DNA of 64,000 nt from Enterococcus larvae. Its GTDB lineage: Bacteria > Bacillota > Bacilli > Lactobacillales > Enterococcaceae. The notes below the pieces were generated by a model, which was given only the letters and a program-made list of their open reading frames with translations, was not told where the DNA came from and did no database searches. This document shows positions 27,801 through 36,902 of the stretch, piece by piece; position 1 is the first letter of the stretch; each line of letters opens with the position of its first letter. The DNA lies in contig NZ_JAEDXU010000016.1 of assembly GCF_017830045.1 (NCBI RefSeq), positions 22,779 to 86,778 on the forward strand. Reading direction: 5' to 3'. The position numbers were made by a program, and so were the translations under genes.

Positions 27801-29063
27801 GTGGATTTTATTATTAGTTTTTTAAGTACCCCCGCAGTTTTATTGGGGATTGTAGCTCTTATAGGATTAGTTGCTCAGCGTAAAACTGGTACAGAGGTTT
27901 TGACAGGAACATTTAAAACGATTATTGGTTTTATGGTTTTTAGTGCCGGCGGGAGTTTGATGACTGGTGCGTTACAGAACTTTAATAAGCTGTTTCAAAC
28001 AGGATTCAATATCGTTGGAGTAGTTGCTTCTCCGGAGGCGGCGACTGCGATGGCGCAGGATCAATACGCTTTAGTTACCTCCTGTACACTGATTCTCGGT
28101 TTTGTAATGAACTTGGTTTTTGCCAGGATCACACCAATGAAAAATATCTTTTTTACTACAGGACACAGCCTGTTCTTTGCCTGTGTATTGTCTCTAATCC
28201 TTAAATCACATGGGATTTCAGATATTGCAGCGATTATTGCCGGTGGTTTGATTTTAGGCTTCTGCTCAGCAGCGTTGCCTCAATTATGTCAACCATTTAT
28301 GCGGAAAATCACAGGAAGTGATGATGCAGCAATTGGTCACTTTAATATGATTGGTTATTCCTTATCTGGATATATCGGAAAATTGTTCAGCAAGCATGAA
28401 GACAAGAGTACAGAACATATCAACTTCCCTAAATGGTTGTCATTTTTTAGAGATTTTCTAATGGGCGTAGCTGTTATCATGCTGATTTTGTTTTATGTAT
28501 CTGCATTAAAAGCAGGTCGTGATGTGACTCAAGAGCTTGCGGGGACAACCCATTGGCTGGTTTTCCCAATGATTCAAGCATTTACGTTTACAGCTGGAAT
28601 GTCTATCTTGATGACAGGGGTTCGTATGTTCCTTGCTGAAATTACAGCGGCCTTTGTATCGATCTCAGAGAAATTCATTCCGAATTCACGTCCTGCATTG
28701 GATGTTCCTACAGTGTTTCCTTACGCACCAACAGCAGTTATCGTAGGGTTTTTATCTTCATATGCAGCAGGACTTTTGGGTGTAGCCATCATGGTCATCT
28801 TTAAGTTTCCGGTAGTCATTATTCCGGCTGCGCATATCTGTTTCTTCTCCGGTGGTACTGCCGGTGTGTTCGGGAACTCGACAGGAGGCTGGCGTGGAGC
28901 TGTTGTTGGTTCATTTGTCATTGGTCTGCTGCTTGCTTTTCTACCGACAGTTCTTTATCCGGTATACGGCAGCATGGGCTTGGAAGGATCGACCTTCCCG
29001 AATATTGATTACAATGTAATTGGTATCTTACTTGAGAAAATTCTGGGCTTGTTCTCTTTTTAA
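27801..29063 (+). CDS. PTS EIIC component, ascorbate (UlaA/SgaT) family
   Basis: A 420-aa integral membrane transporter of the ascorbate-galactitol PTS superfamily, with about ten or eleven hydrophobic segments. SgaT-like features: FLSTPAVLLGIVALIGLVAQRKT at the N-terminus, GTFKTIIGFMVFSAGG, and FFSGGTAGVFGNSTGGWRGAV near residue 350. The start is a GTG at 27801, 9 nt after the AAAGGAG donated by the last R1 unit; a TTG at 27792 abuts that site and is unlikely. The EIIA/B/C set is complete, but the downstream enzymes are not those of ascorbate use (no UlaD, UlaE, UlaF or UlaG), so the sugar differs. Confidence 0.92.
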   Translation: MDFIISFLSTPAVLLGIVALIGLVAQRKTGTEVLTGTFKTIIGFMVFSAGGSLMTGALQNFNKLFQTGFNIVGVVASPEAATAMAQDQYALVTSCTLILGFVMNLVFARITPMKNIFFTTGHSLFFACVLSLILKSHGISDIAAIIAGGLILGFCSAALPQLCQPFMRKITGSDDAAIGHFNMIGYSLSGYIGKLFSKHEDKSTEHINFPKWLSFFRDFLMGVAVIMLILFYVSALKAGRDVTQELAGTTHWLVFPMIQAFTFTAGMSILMTGVRMFLAEITAAFVSISEKFIPNSRPALDVPTVFPYAPTAVIVGFLSSYAAGLLGVAIMVIFKFPVVIIPAAHICFFSGGTAGVFGNSTGGWRGAVVGSFVIGLLLAFLPTVLYPVYGSMGLEGSTFPNIDYNVIGILLEKILGLFSF

Positions 29064-29117
29064 AAATTTGAGTTCATAGTCAAACAGGTTTCATTCCCAA
29101 AGTACTTCAAAAACATT

Positions 29118-29197
29118 GAGGCTGGATAATGTAGTTATAGATTGTTTGTTCATTCGTGAAATAATGATTTCTACTGCTGCTTTTTCAGCCTCTTTAG
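29118..29197 (+). repeat. Hairpin related to R2 inside the PTS operon
   Basis: GAGGCTG (29118-29124) pairs with CAGCCTC (29186-29192) around a 60-nt loop, then TTTA. GAGGCTG is also the end motif of repeat R2, so this may be a decayed copy acting as a partial terminator that lowers expression of the downstream enzymes. Confidence 0.45.
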
Positions 29198-29213
29198 TGA
29201 AGGAGAAATATAG

Positions 29214-29813
29214 ATGGATCAAACACTAAAGAGTTTTTTTGATACAACCTTTGAAGAGATACAGCGATTTATGGAGGCAGTTTCGATAGAGCAGCTTCAT
29301 CTTGCAAAGGACATGATTATTGACGCAGAGAAAAAGGGCGGAAGGGTTCATATTACAGGAATTGGGAAGCCAGGTCATGTGGCGGAATATGTTGCTTCTC
29401 TGTTTTCCTCAGTAGGAACACCGGCTTATTTTTTGGACGGGACAGAAGCAATCCATGGATCATCAGGTCAGGTATTGCCTAATGATGTCGTCATTTCTAT
29501 ATCAAATAGTGGTGAAACGGAAGAATTAAAAAAGACGATCGTAACACTGAGGAATAACGGCGCAAAAATAATTTCTGTTACTGGTGGAGAACAGTCTTGG
29601 TTGTCGAAGAACAGCGATTGCGTCTTGTTTGCAAAGGTCGAACAAGAAGGTGATACATTGAATAAGCCTCCAAGAGCCTCGATCATTGTGGAGGTGTTTG
29701 TTCTACAGTCTTTAAGTATCTTGCTTCAGGAAGAAAAAAAACTAACTCTGAAGGAATATGTCCAATGGCATCCTGGTGGAACACTAGGTAAATCCTTAGT
29801 TTCGGAACAATAA
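29214..29813 (+). CDS. SIS-domain sugar-phosphate isomerase (KpsF/GutQ-like, no CBS)
   Basis: A 199-aa single SIS domain. The fold shows GIGKPGHVAEYVASLFSSVGTPAYFLDGTEAIHGSSG (residues 45-85), ISISNSGETEELKKT (near 97-110, phosphate-binding Ser/Thr) and a C-terminal WHPGGTLGKSL, a pattern shared with D-arabinose-5-phosphate isomerases KdsD/GutQ, whose CBS pair is missing. It probably interconverts a ketose- and aldose-phosphate delivered by the PTS. No KDO pathway is expected in an enterococcus, so a catabolic role is inferred. Ribosome site GAAGGAG before the ATG. Confidence 0.85.
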   Translation: MDQTLKSFFDTTFEEIQRFMEAVSIEQLHLAKDMIIDAEKKGGRVHITGIGKPGHVAEYVASLFSSVGTPAYFLDGTEAIHGSSGQVLPNDVVISISNSGETEELKKTIVTLRNNGAKIISVTGGEQSWLSKNSDCVLFAKVEQEGDTLNKPPRASIIVEVFVLQSLSILLQEEKKLTLKEYVQWHPGGTLGKSLVSEQ

Positions 29814-29831
29814 TGAAAAGGAGGGAACAGA

Positions 29832-30713
29832 TTGGAAATGAATGGAATCATTACAGCGATGGTCACTCCTTTTAACGCTAGAGGAGAAATCAATAAACAG
29901 GCTACAAAGGACTTGATTCGTTACCTGCTGGAAAAAAAGATCGATGGGCTGTTTATCTTAGGAACAAATGGAGAGTTTCATGTTCTGGAAGAGAAAGAGA
30001 AATTGTCGTTTGCACAGCTGGTGATTGACGAAGTAAGCGGACAGGTTCCTGTATATGTGGGAAGTGGAGGGAACAGTACGAAGCAGGTTGTTACACTTTC
30101 TAAGCAAATGACCGAACTGGGGGCTGATGCGCTATCAGTTATTTCCCCTTACTTTGTTCCGCCGACAGAGCATGAGCTAGTAGCTCATTATACAACGATT
30201 GCTGATGCTGTCACTATTCCGGTGTTGATGTACAATATTCCCAAAAATACCGGAGTAAATATCAGTAAAGAAGCGGTGACAGTGCTAGCTAGACATGAGA
30301 ATATTGCTGGGATCAAGGATAGCAGCGGTAAGCTGGAGAATATGGTGAGCTATATTCATGCGGCTGAAGGACAATCATTCAATGTTTTATCAGGTTCAGA
30401 CTCGTTGATTCTATCAGGTCTGAAGGCAGGAGCTACAGGAGCGGTTGCGGCCACATCGAATGCACTACCTGAAATTGATCGGGCAATCTATCAGTTATGG
30501 TTAGAGGGAAATTTGAAAGAAGCCGAAGCAATGCAGCAAAGTATTGAACCATTCAGAGCAATATTGAAGCTGGGAACTATTCCATCAGTCTTGAAGGCAG
30601 CAGTTGGTTGGAGAGGGATCGATGTCGGCTCTGCCAGACTACCGGTTCAACCATTATCCCCTGCTTCTTTGCAACAGGTTGAGGCAATTATGAAGGAGCA
30701 CTATGCTCGGTAA
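29832..30713 (+). CDS. DapA/N-acetylneuraminate lyase family aldolase
   Basis: A 293-aa class I pyruvate aldolase or dehydratase of the dihydrodipicolinate synthase superfamily. Motifs: GTNGEFHVLEEKEK (near residue 45), catalytic Tyr in VLMYNIPKNTG (near 135), Schiff-base Lys in IAGIKDSSGK (near 163) and GSDSLILSGLKAGATGAVAATSN. Lysine-biosynthesis DapA would belong elsewhere; in a sugar operon this is more likely a 2-keto-3-deoxy sugar acid aldolase. Start: TTG at 29832 lies 6 nt after AGGAGGG; the ATG at 29838 is the alternative. Confidence 0.87.
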   Translation: MEMNGIITAMVTPFNARGEINKQATKDLIRYLLEKKIDGLFILGTNGEFHVLEEKEKLSFAQLVIDEVSGQVPVYVGSGGNSTKQVVTLSKQMTELGADALSVISPYFVPPTEHELVAHYTTIADAVTIPVLMYNIPKNTGVNISKEAVTVLARHENIAGIKDSSGKLENMVSYIHAAEGQSFNVLSGSDSLILSGLKAGATGAVAATSNALPEIDRAIYQLWLEGNLKEAEAMQQSIEPFRAILKLGTIPSVLKAAVGWRGIDVGSARLPVQPLSPASLQQVEAIMKEHYAR

Positions 30714-30738
30714 GTAGGAACGATGAAAGGAGAAACAA

Positions 30739-31359
30739 ATGTATCGAAATACAATTATAAATCGTATAGTAGAAACGAAAATAATGGCGATTGTCCGAGT
30801 GGAAACAGTTGAAAGAGCAATGGAAATTGCTGAAGGCTGCTTAGCAGGAGGAGTGGATTGCTTAGAAATCAGCTATACTTTGCCAAATGCCGGTGAAGTC
30901 ATTTCAGCACTAAATAAGCAGTATGGAGATCGATTGGTGATTGGTGCAGGTACAGTTTTAGATAGTGAAACAGCCAGATTGGCAATACTGGCAGGTGCAA
31001 AATTCGTGATTGCTCCAAACTACAAAGAAGAGGTCTGCCGACTATGTAATAGATATCAAATTCCCTACATGCCGGGATGTACGAGTATGACAGAGATGAT
31101 AGAGGCAATGGAAGCTGGAGCCGCAATGATCAAGGCGTTTCCGATTTCCGGCTATTACGGACCAGGCTTAGTGCCAACCTTGAAAACACCATTGCCTTAT
31201 ATGCCGATATTGTCTTCTGGCGGTGTTACTTTGAAAAATGTCGGAACATGGGCAGATACAGCAATTGATTGTATCGGAGTAGGAAGTCTTTTGACCAAGG
31301 GGACAACAGAAGAAATAACGGAAAATGCAAGACAGCTGAAATCAGCTTTTTCCGCTTGA
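30739..31359 (+). CDS. KDPG-aldolase family protein (KdgA/Eda-like), PTS operon
   Basis: A 206-aa class I aldolase of the 2-keto-3-deoxy-6-phosphogluconate family. Residues: Glu in CLEISYTLPNAGEV (near 43), GAGTVLDSETARLAILAGAKFVIAP, GCTSMTEMIEAMEAGAAMIKAFPISGYYGP with the Schiff-base Lys near 134. It is a diverged paralogue of the kdgA at 43097: phosphate-site and C-terminal residues differ (SSGGVTLKNVGTW against PTGGVSLDNMDEW). Two pyruvate-type aldolases in one operon are unusual. Spacing to the upstream gene is 25 nt with AAAGGAG. Confidence 0.88.
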   Translation: MYRNTIINRIVETKIMAIVRVETVERAMEIAEGCLAGGVDCLEISYTLPNAGEVISALNKQYGDRLVIGAGTVLDSETARLAILAGAKFVIAPNYKEEVCRLCNRYQIPYMPGCTSMTEMIEAMEAGAAMIKAFPISGYYGPGLVPTLKTPLPYMPILSSGGVTLKNVGTWADTAIDCIGVGSLLTKGTTEEITENARQLKSAFSA

Positions 31360-31475
31360 TTAGAGATTCGATCCGTCGAAAGAACAGCTGGTTTTCCGAC
31401 GGATCAAATCTACTGTAGATTTTCATGAGTTCTCTGCTTATAATGAACAAAATGGATCAAGGGGAGGTGACAGGA

Positions 31476-33548
31476 ATGATCAGTGATGAACGTGGTAGAA
31501 AAGTCATAAACTATTTACTTGAGCGTCCGATTCATAACATAGAGGAGCTGGAATTGCAGACAAAGCTAACAAGAAGGCAGTTGGAATATTCGCTGGATAA
31601 AATCAATGAATGGTTGAACGACAACGGGGAGCCGCTTCTTAAAGTCGAAAATAACCGGGTCGTTGTCTCAGAGAAAACCAGAGAGCAGTTCTTTGTCCAA
31701 CTCGAAAAGAAAGTTCCTATAAAAAATTACTGGATGAACAGTGAGGAACGAATCAAATACTTATTTTTACTATTGTTTTATTTTTATGACGACTATTTTT
31801 CAGTCAATCATTTTGTTGATGCATTTGGTGTTGGAAAAACGACGGTAATCAATGATTTAAAAAAACTGAATATGGAGTTGGAGCAGCAGGCGGTTTCAGT
31901 TGTCTATTCAAGAAAAGAAGGGTATCAGCTTGTTGGAGAAGAAGGAAACATTCGCTATTATCTGATGAAAATGATTCTTTGGGATTTTACGGAGCATCAA
32001 TCTACGTTTATTTATGACCTTTTTATTGAAAAGAATGAGTTGACTGGTTTTCAAGAGACGAAGAAAATTGTTGAAACAATGCTGCAGAAGTATCATATTA
32101 CGTTTGTAGAAAATCGCCTGACAGAATTTATTTATACCTTTATCTTTTTAAAAAAGAGGATTGCTTCAGAGGTACATATCACAGGAAAGCAGTATAAGGC
32201 TGCTGCAATGATCCCGATGAAAGAGTATCAGTTTTCAGAAGAGCTGCTTAAAGCTGACGGCATTTCCAGTCAGGGAGCTATCCTATATGTCTGCTCATGG
32301 ATACTGGGTCTATCAATTGGGACGCCGGATAAAATGACTAAGGATTATGAAACCATCATGGATCTTGTGGAGCGAATCAGTATGCGTTTTGAAGCGTTGT
32401 CCGGTATTCGTTTTTCTAATGAGGAGAAGGCTGTCCGCCAGCTTTATGCACATTTTCGTCCAGCATACTATAGGTTGCTTTTCAAATTGCCTATCATCAA
32501 CCCGCTATATAGCAAGATAAAAGAAGAATACAGCGAATTATATGATATTGTTGAGGAAGCCTTAAAGCCGATTGCCTCTCTTTTTGAAGAGCCTGTACCG
32601 GAAGATGAGATTGCTTTTTTGACCATGCATTTTGCTTCTCTGTGTTCAAGTGCGGAAGACCGTCAGTACCCTAAAAAAGTAGCTTTAGTTGTTTGTCCGA
32701 ACGGGATCGGCAGTTCATCGATTTTATACACTGAATTGAAGGCATTATTTCCGGAGCTGTCTTTTATCGGACCTGTAGAAACCAATGAGGTAGAGAAGCT
32801 GGGTGATTCTTATGACCTGATTTTTTCAACTGTTCCGAATGTTCGTTTGTTTTATACGAAGAAGCTGGTGTATGTTGTCAGCCCAATCATGAGTACAGCG
32901 GAGAAATATCGATTGATCAGTGATGTCTATACTCATATCGGTAATTTCAATTTTAAAATTCCTCGTGTGGATAAGCTATTGACGATTATTGATAAATACA
33001 CGATGATCGAAAATAAATCAGGGCTTGAAAAAGAACTGGCTGATTACCTGATCAAAGGAGAAGAACAGCATACAGAGATGCCGGAGGAAGGACCAGAGCT
33101 GTACCGCATCACTGCACCTGACATGATTCAAACAGGTGTAAAGGCTGGGAATTGGGAGGAAGCTATCCGATTATCGGCAGCCCCGTTATTAAAAAATAAG
33201 CGTATCAGCCGAGAATATATAGAAACGATGATCCAGACTGCCAAGGATGAAGGACCATACATGGTGATTGCCAAGCATGTGGCACTTCCTCACGCTAGAC
33301 CGGAGGATGGAGCATTGGATCTGGGCATCAGTATTACAGTACTTGATTTCCCGATTGTTTTTGGCAGCAAGGAGAATGATCCTGTGAAGTACATTTTCTG
33401 TTTGTCTGCACCGAAGAATAATCGTCACCTGAATGCGATGGCAGAGTTAGTAAATTTGCTTGATGATCAAGGATTCTATGCATTATTGGATTCAAGTAGA
33501 GATCCAAAACAAATTTATGAGTATATCTATGAACAATCAAGGGTGTAG
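31476..33548 (+). CDS. PRD-domain transcriptional activator with EIIB and EIIA domains (MtlR/LicR type)
   Basis: A 690-aa PTS-controlled regulator, last gene of its operon. Domains: HTH pair (about 1-150, ERGRKVINYLLERPIHNIEEL and a later FGVGKTTVINDLKKL), two PRDs (about 180-285 and 290-400; the second contains DEIAFLTMHFASL with its His), an EIIB-like domain with VALVVCPNGIGSSSILY (Cys near 407), and EIIA with KHVALPHARPEDGALD (His near 606). The first PRD lacks an obvious His at the equivalent TFIFLKKRI. The ATG at 31476 follows GGGGAGGTG; an upstream frame from 31425 adds 17 residues without support. The EIIA domain resembles the operon's own EIIA, which suggests substrate-linked phosphorylation. 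Confidence 0.9.
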   Translation: MISDERGRKVINYLLERPIHNIEELELQTKLTRRQLEYSLDKINEWLNDNGEPLLKVENNRVVVSEKTREQFFVQLEKKVPIKNYWMNSEERIKYLFLLLFYFYDDYFSVNHFVDAFGVGKTTVINDLKKLNMELEQQAVSVVYSRKEGYQLVGEEGNIRYYLMKMILWDFTEHQSTFIYDLFIEKNELTGFQETKKIVETMLQKYHITFVENRLTEFIYTFIFLKKRIASEVHITGKQYKAAAMIPMKEYQFSEELLKADGISSQGAILYVCSWILGLSIGTPDKMTKDYETIMDLVERISMRFEALSGIRFSNEEKAVRQLYAHFRPAYYRLLFKLPIINPLYSKIKEEYSELYDIVEEALKPIASLFEEPVPEDEIAFLTMHFASLCSSAEDRQYPKKVALVVCPNGIGSSSILYTELKALFPELSFIGPVETNEVEKLGDSYDLIFSTVPNVRLFYTKKLVYVVSPIMSTAEKYRLISDVYTHIGNFNFKIPRVDKLLTIIDKYTMIENKSGLEKELADYLIKGEEQHTEMPEEGPELYRITAPDMIQTGVKAGNWEEAIRLSAAPLLKNKRISREYIETMIQTAKDEGPYMVIAKHVALPHARPEDGALDLGISITVLDFPIVFGSKENDPVKYIFCLSAPKNNRHLNAMAELVNLLDDQGFYALLDSSRDPKQIYEYIYEQSRV

Positions 33549-33551
33549 ACG

Positions 33552-33735
33552 AAAAAAAGAGGCTGAGACAGAAGTGTTTAGCTACAAGCAATAAGCCGGA
33601 ATTCACGAAAATTGTTTCACAAATTTTTGTTGAATTCCGGCTTATTGTCGTAGGAGCTACTTCTGACTCGCCGTTTATTCGGATTTAGGGTATGGAAAAG
33701 AGTGGCAACAGATTATTGTACCACTCTCTTTTTGT
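33552..33735. repeat. Palindromic repeat R2, copy b (bidirectional terminator)
   Basis: The inverted copy of the 23261-23440 element, again between two convergent genes. The central palindrome arms are 33590-33605 and 33631-33646. The 3' hairpin GAGTGG...CCACTC is followed by TTTTT. Orientation is opposite to copy a. Confidence 0.9.
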
Positions 33736-33793
33736 GTTAAAAATTGAATAAGCCGCGGGGCAGTCAGTGTCCTTTTGTCCCAGCCTCATACAA

Positions 33794-34612
33794 TCATTTT
33801 GTGTTCAACACATAATTATTCAATGCTTCTGCAACACCATCTTTATCGTTGGTTCCCAAAAGAATGTCAGCTGCAGCTTTGATGGATTCGGTCGCATTGC
33901 CCATTGCAGCACCGACACCAGCTGCTTCGATCATGGATAGATCATTTTCATTGTCGCCGATAGCCATTGTCTCTTCAATAGGAATATTCAAATGGGCTGC
34001 CAGCTTCGCAAGAGCTGCCCCTTTGCTGGCTTCTTTGTTTAAGATTTCGTAATAGAATTCAGTACTTTTAACCGTAGTATATTTCTCTTTGAAGCTATCT
34101 GGAATTTTGCTGATTGATGCATCCAATACTTCCGGATCATCGATCATCATCATTTTGATCACATTGACATCCGGCGTGATTTCTTCAACCGAGCGATACT
34201 TTAATGGCATATCTACTAAATACGCCTCATGAACGGTATATTTTCCAATATTTCTGTTGAAGGTATAGATAGAATGTTCATCACTCATGTGAAGATGACT
34301 ACCTACTTTACGAGCCATCATCTCGATTTCCATAAAATCATCATAGGAAAGTGTGTATTGAGAAATCACTTCCTTTGTTTTCGTTGCCTGAACCAGAGAA
34401 CCATTATAGGTGATTACATAATCATTCTCTTTATAAAGATCCAGTTCCTTTAGAAGAGCTTCTACACCGGGTAAAGGTCTACCGGTACATAATACAATAT
34501 AAATACCTTGCTCATTCGCCTTTTTTACAGCTTCCTTTACTCCGTCTGTAAGATTACGATTTGAGTCCAGTAAAGTTCCGTCAATATCGATTGCTACTAA
34601 TTTGATTGCCAT
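33794..34612 (-). CDS. Cof-type HAD-IIB phosphatase
   Basis: A 272-aa haloacid-dehalogenase hydrolase of the YidA/Cof group, acting on sugar phosphates or phosphorylated cofactors. Motif I VAIDIDGTLLDSNR (Asp9/Asp11 region), motif II VLCTGRPLPG, motif III Lys in EASKGAALAKLA, motif IV MAIGDNENDLSMIEAAG. A C2B cap lies between. Not enough to name the substrate. Separated from the next minus gene by 36 nt; may share its transcript. Confidence 0.9.
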   Translation of the reverse strand: MAIKLVAIDIDGTLLDSNRNLTDGVKEAVKKANEQGIYIVLCTGRPLPGVEALLKELDLYKENDYVITYNGSLVQATKTKEVISQYTLSYDDFMEIEMMARKVGSHLHMSDEHSIYTFNRNIGKYTVHEAYLVDMPLKYRSVEEITPDVNVIKMMMIDDPEVLDASISKIPDSFKEKYTTVKSTEFYYEILNKEASKGAALAKLAAHLNIPIEETMAIGDNENDLSMIEAAGVGAAMGNATESIKAAADILLGTNDKDGVAEALNNYVLNTK

Positions 34613-34648
34613 GGTATCTATTTGCCTCCTGATAGTATATGTTTTGCT

Positions 34649-36013
34649 TTATTTCTCTGTAATTGCACCATTGTGTATAAACGACTGAAATTCCCGATAG
34701 GTTTCTTCAAATAGATCAAGATGCTGATTTTTAGTTGGCTGAAGCATTTCTTTCGGGAAGTAAAAACGCTGATCTCCCTGACTCTGTCCGGCCAAAGCAG
34801 CAACCAGCTGACTAACTTTCGATAATTCAACAAGTGTACCGTCTTTTTGAATAATTTCTATCTGTGTTCGATGACTATCTTTCTCCGGACGATAAAAATC
34901 ATACGGTAAATCATAGCTTGAGTTGATTGCTGTATAATATTTTGGATTGAAGCCGACTTTTTCAATCAACAGCTTAAGATGTTCAATCGTTTCTTTGTCC
35001 TTATCACTTGAAAAGGTTGCGGATTTCAACGGTTTACGCATCAAAAAGCGTTTGGTGAGATCTGTCAGTACAGAGTCGCCCAGCTCACTCCATTGCGTGA
35101 AATAAGTGCTTAAAACACCATCATCCAGCTTTAGATACTCCTGAAGGGTATAATCGTCCTTGAAAAAGGGAACAAGTAGTCTTGAATGAAGTAGATAATC
35201 CTCTGGCTGCTCTTCATAGAGTTCCTTTGCTCGATGAAGCAGATGATCCAGAATCACTTCCATCCCTCTGGAGACTGGATGGAAATACACCTGAACATAC
35301 ATTTGATAGCGGCTGACAATATAATCCTCAACAGCATGCATCCCGTTCATGGTAAAAGCAATCCCACCTTTATAAGGGCGAATAACTCTAAGGATACGAG
35401 TCAGGTCAAAGGTCCCATATTCGGTTCCTGTAAAATAAGCATCTCTAAGTAGGTAATCCATACGATCTGCATCGATCTGGCTGGAAATCATCTGGACCAC
35501 TTGAGGATTTGGGTACTCTTTTGTGATCACACTGGCTACCTTTTGAGGAAAATCGGCAGAAACACGATTAAGAATCTGGAATACCTCTGTTTCTGGTGAA
35601 GTAATGATTGCTACAGTAAATTTTTCGTGGTCTGTCTGAAAAATATGCTCAAAGGTATGCGAGTATGGTCCGTGACCCACATCATGAAGTAAGGCGGCAC
35701 ACAACGTAACTAATCGTTCATCATCGTTCCAGCCATCTTCGCCAAGCTGTTCAGAAGAATAATTTCGTTGAAAAATATCACAAATTCGTCGAGTGATTTC
35801 ATAAACACCTAAAGAATGGGAAAAGCGACTATGTTCAGCACCGTGAAAGGTAAGAGAAGAGGTGCCCAATTGTTTGATTCTACGTAACCGTTGAAATTCC
35901 TTCGAATCAATCAAATCCAAAACAACCTGATGCTGTACATGAATATAGCTGTGAACCGGATCTCGAAAAACTTTTTCGATCGGCAGATACTGAGTTTTAT
36001 AAGAATAAGTCAT
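34649..36013 (-). CDS. HD-domain deoxynucleoside triphosphate triphosphohydrolase (EF1143/YwfO type)
   Basis: A 454-aa HD-superfamily protein close to the E. faecalis dNTPase EF1143, which forms tetramers and splits dNTPs to nucleosides and triphosphate under dGTP control. Features: FRDPVHSYIHVQHQVVLDLID near residue 16, HxxR in AEHSRFSHSLGVYEITRR (near 60), HD in AALLHDVGHGPYSHTFEHIF (near 108-125), and D in SSQIDADRMDYLLRDAYFTG (near 180). Length and sequence run match this group from end to end. Its start overlaps the lipL stop by 17 nt, as ywfO and ywfL are neighbours in Bacillus. Confidence 0.93.
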   Translation of the reverse strand: MTYSYKTQYLPIEKVFRDPVHSYIHVQHQVVLDLIDSKEFQRLRRIKQLGTSSLTFHGAEHSRFSHSLGVYEITRRICDIFQRNYSSEQLGEDGWNDDERLVTLCAALLHDVGHGPYSHTFEHIFQTDHEKFTVAIITSPETEVFQILNRVSADFPQKVASVITKEYPNPQVVQMISSQIDADRMDYLLRDAYFTGTEYGTFDLTRILRVIRPYKGGIAFTMNGMHAVEDYIVSRYQMYVQVYFHPVSRGMEVILDHLLHRAKELYEEQPEDYLLHSRLLVPFFKDDYTLQEYLKLDDGVLSTYFTQWSELGDSVLTDLTKRFLMRKPLKSATFSSDKDKETIEHLKLLIEKVGFNPKYYTAINSSYDLPYDFYRPEKDSHRTQIEIIQKDGTLVELSKVSQLVAALAGQSQGDQRFYFPKEMLQPTKNQHLDLFEETYREFQSFIHNGAITEK

Positions 36014-36902
36014 TCTGCATCTCCTTAAGCTGTTGGTTTCGCTGAATCATTTTATCCAACTGTTTTTGATAATCTTCTTTTATTTCAGGAAGATCCATCC
36101 AATCCGATAATCCTCTGTTTTCCATTAATAAGCCTGTCTCTAATTGAAAAGCTGAGCCCAACATTTCCTTGGCCTCAGTCACAGTTAACGGCTGTTCCAG
36201 CAAATCTGCCAGATTTTCCATGACAGAAGGATCAACAGCCGGGTACCCATTTGTACCGTAAGCGTCTTTTAATCCCTCTTCATAAAATGACTGCACTGTG
36301 TTGCCTCGCTGTCTTTGATTTCCTTCAATGCTGAGATAAGCCATAACAGCTAGACCGTTTTTAACCCTACGTTGGGCAATCCCCGCAAATTTTTTTCCAT
36401 TGATACTTAAATCGAAGGTTCCGGGGCAGTAGGAGGTACTGATTTCGTATGCCTCAATTTTTTTGCCTTTTTGCTCAAATGCCGAGCGAATCCAATGCCA
36501 CATAAAAATATAGCCCTCATCGATCGAAAATTTATGATCAGAAGGCTGTGGTAGGATAAGAGAGACATTCAAGGTACCTTTATCGGCGATAACGCCTAAG
36601 CCGCCGGAATTTCGAACGACAGCTTGATAATCATTCCCTGCTAAAGAAGAAAGACCAGCTCTCAGATAAGGGACACGTGTGTCCTTCATCCCCAGGATCA
36701 TCGTCTGGTTCAACTGCCAAAAGTGCAGGATCGGCTGCTGATGTTTCTCGGAAAAGCCGACAAGAGTATCTGTCAGGGCAAATGGAACCAAGGCTTCATC
36801 AGCTGTTACGCGGCTTTGATCCAGTAGGAAAGCCGATTGTTTTGAATAGAGCCGGCTCAATTCATTCATCTGGATCATCGTCCTGCTTAACCTTTGATAC
36901 AT
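35997..36902 (-). CDS. lipL: Octanoyl-[GcvH]:protein N-octanoyltransferase
   Basis: A 301-aa lipoate-ligase-fold enzyme of the LipL/YwfL group, which moves octanoyl or lipoyl groups from GcvH to E2 subunits of 2-oxo-acid dehydrogenases by way of a cysteine thioester. The cysteine is in ISTSYCPGTFDLSINGKKFAGIAQRR (Cys near 159; Lys in GKKFAGIAQRR near 169). RNSGGLGVIADKGTLNVSL is the lipoyl-site segment. The start is uncertain: ATG at 36902 overlaps the upstream gene by 41 nt, and the ATG at 36878 (17-nt overlap) is the alternative. A lipoate enzyme fits with an E1 gene pair transcribed divergently beyond the next gene. Confidence 0.85.
   Translation of the reverse strand: MYQRLSRTMIQMNELSRLYSKQSAFLLDQSRVTADEALVPFALTDTLVGFSEKHQQPILHFWQLNQTMILGMKDTRVPYLRAGLSSLAGNDYQAVVRNSGGLGVIADKGTLNVSLILPQPSDHKFSIDEGYIFMWHWIRSAFEQKGKKIEAYEISTSYCPGTFDLSINGKKFAGIAQRRVKNGLAVMAYLSIEGNQRQRGNTVQSFYEEGLKDAYGTNGYPAVDPSVMENLADLLEQPLTVTEAKEMLGSAFQLETGLLMENRGLSDWMDLPEIKEDYQKQLDKMIQRNQQLKEMQNDLFL

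Noticed and set aside
27801..29063. Assignment as an L-ascorbate transporter (ulaA)
   Set aside because: The EIIC family fits, but none of UlaD, UlaE, UlaF or UlaG is encoded nearby, so the substrate is left open.
29832..30713. Assignment as the lysine-pathway DapA
   Set aside because: The gene lies inside a PTS sugar operon beside a second pyruvate aldolase, and the lysine genes are elsewhere; a sugar-acid aldolase is the better reading.
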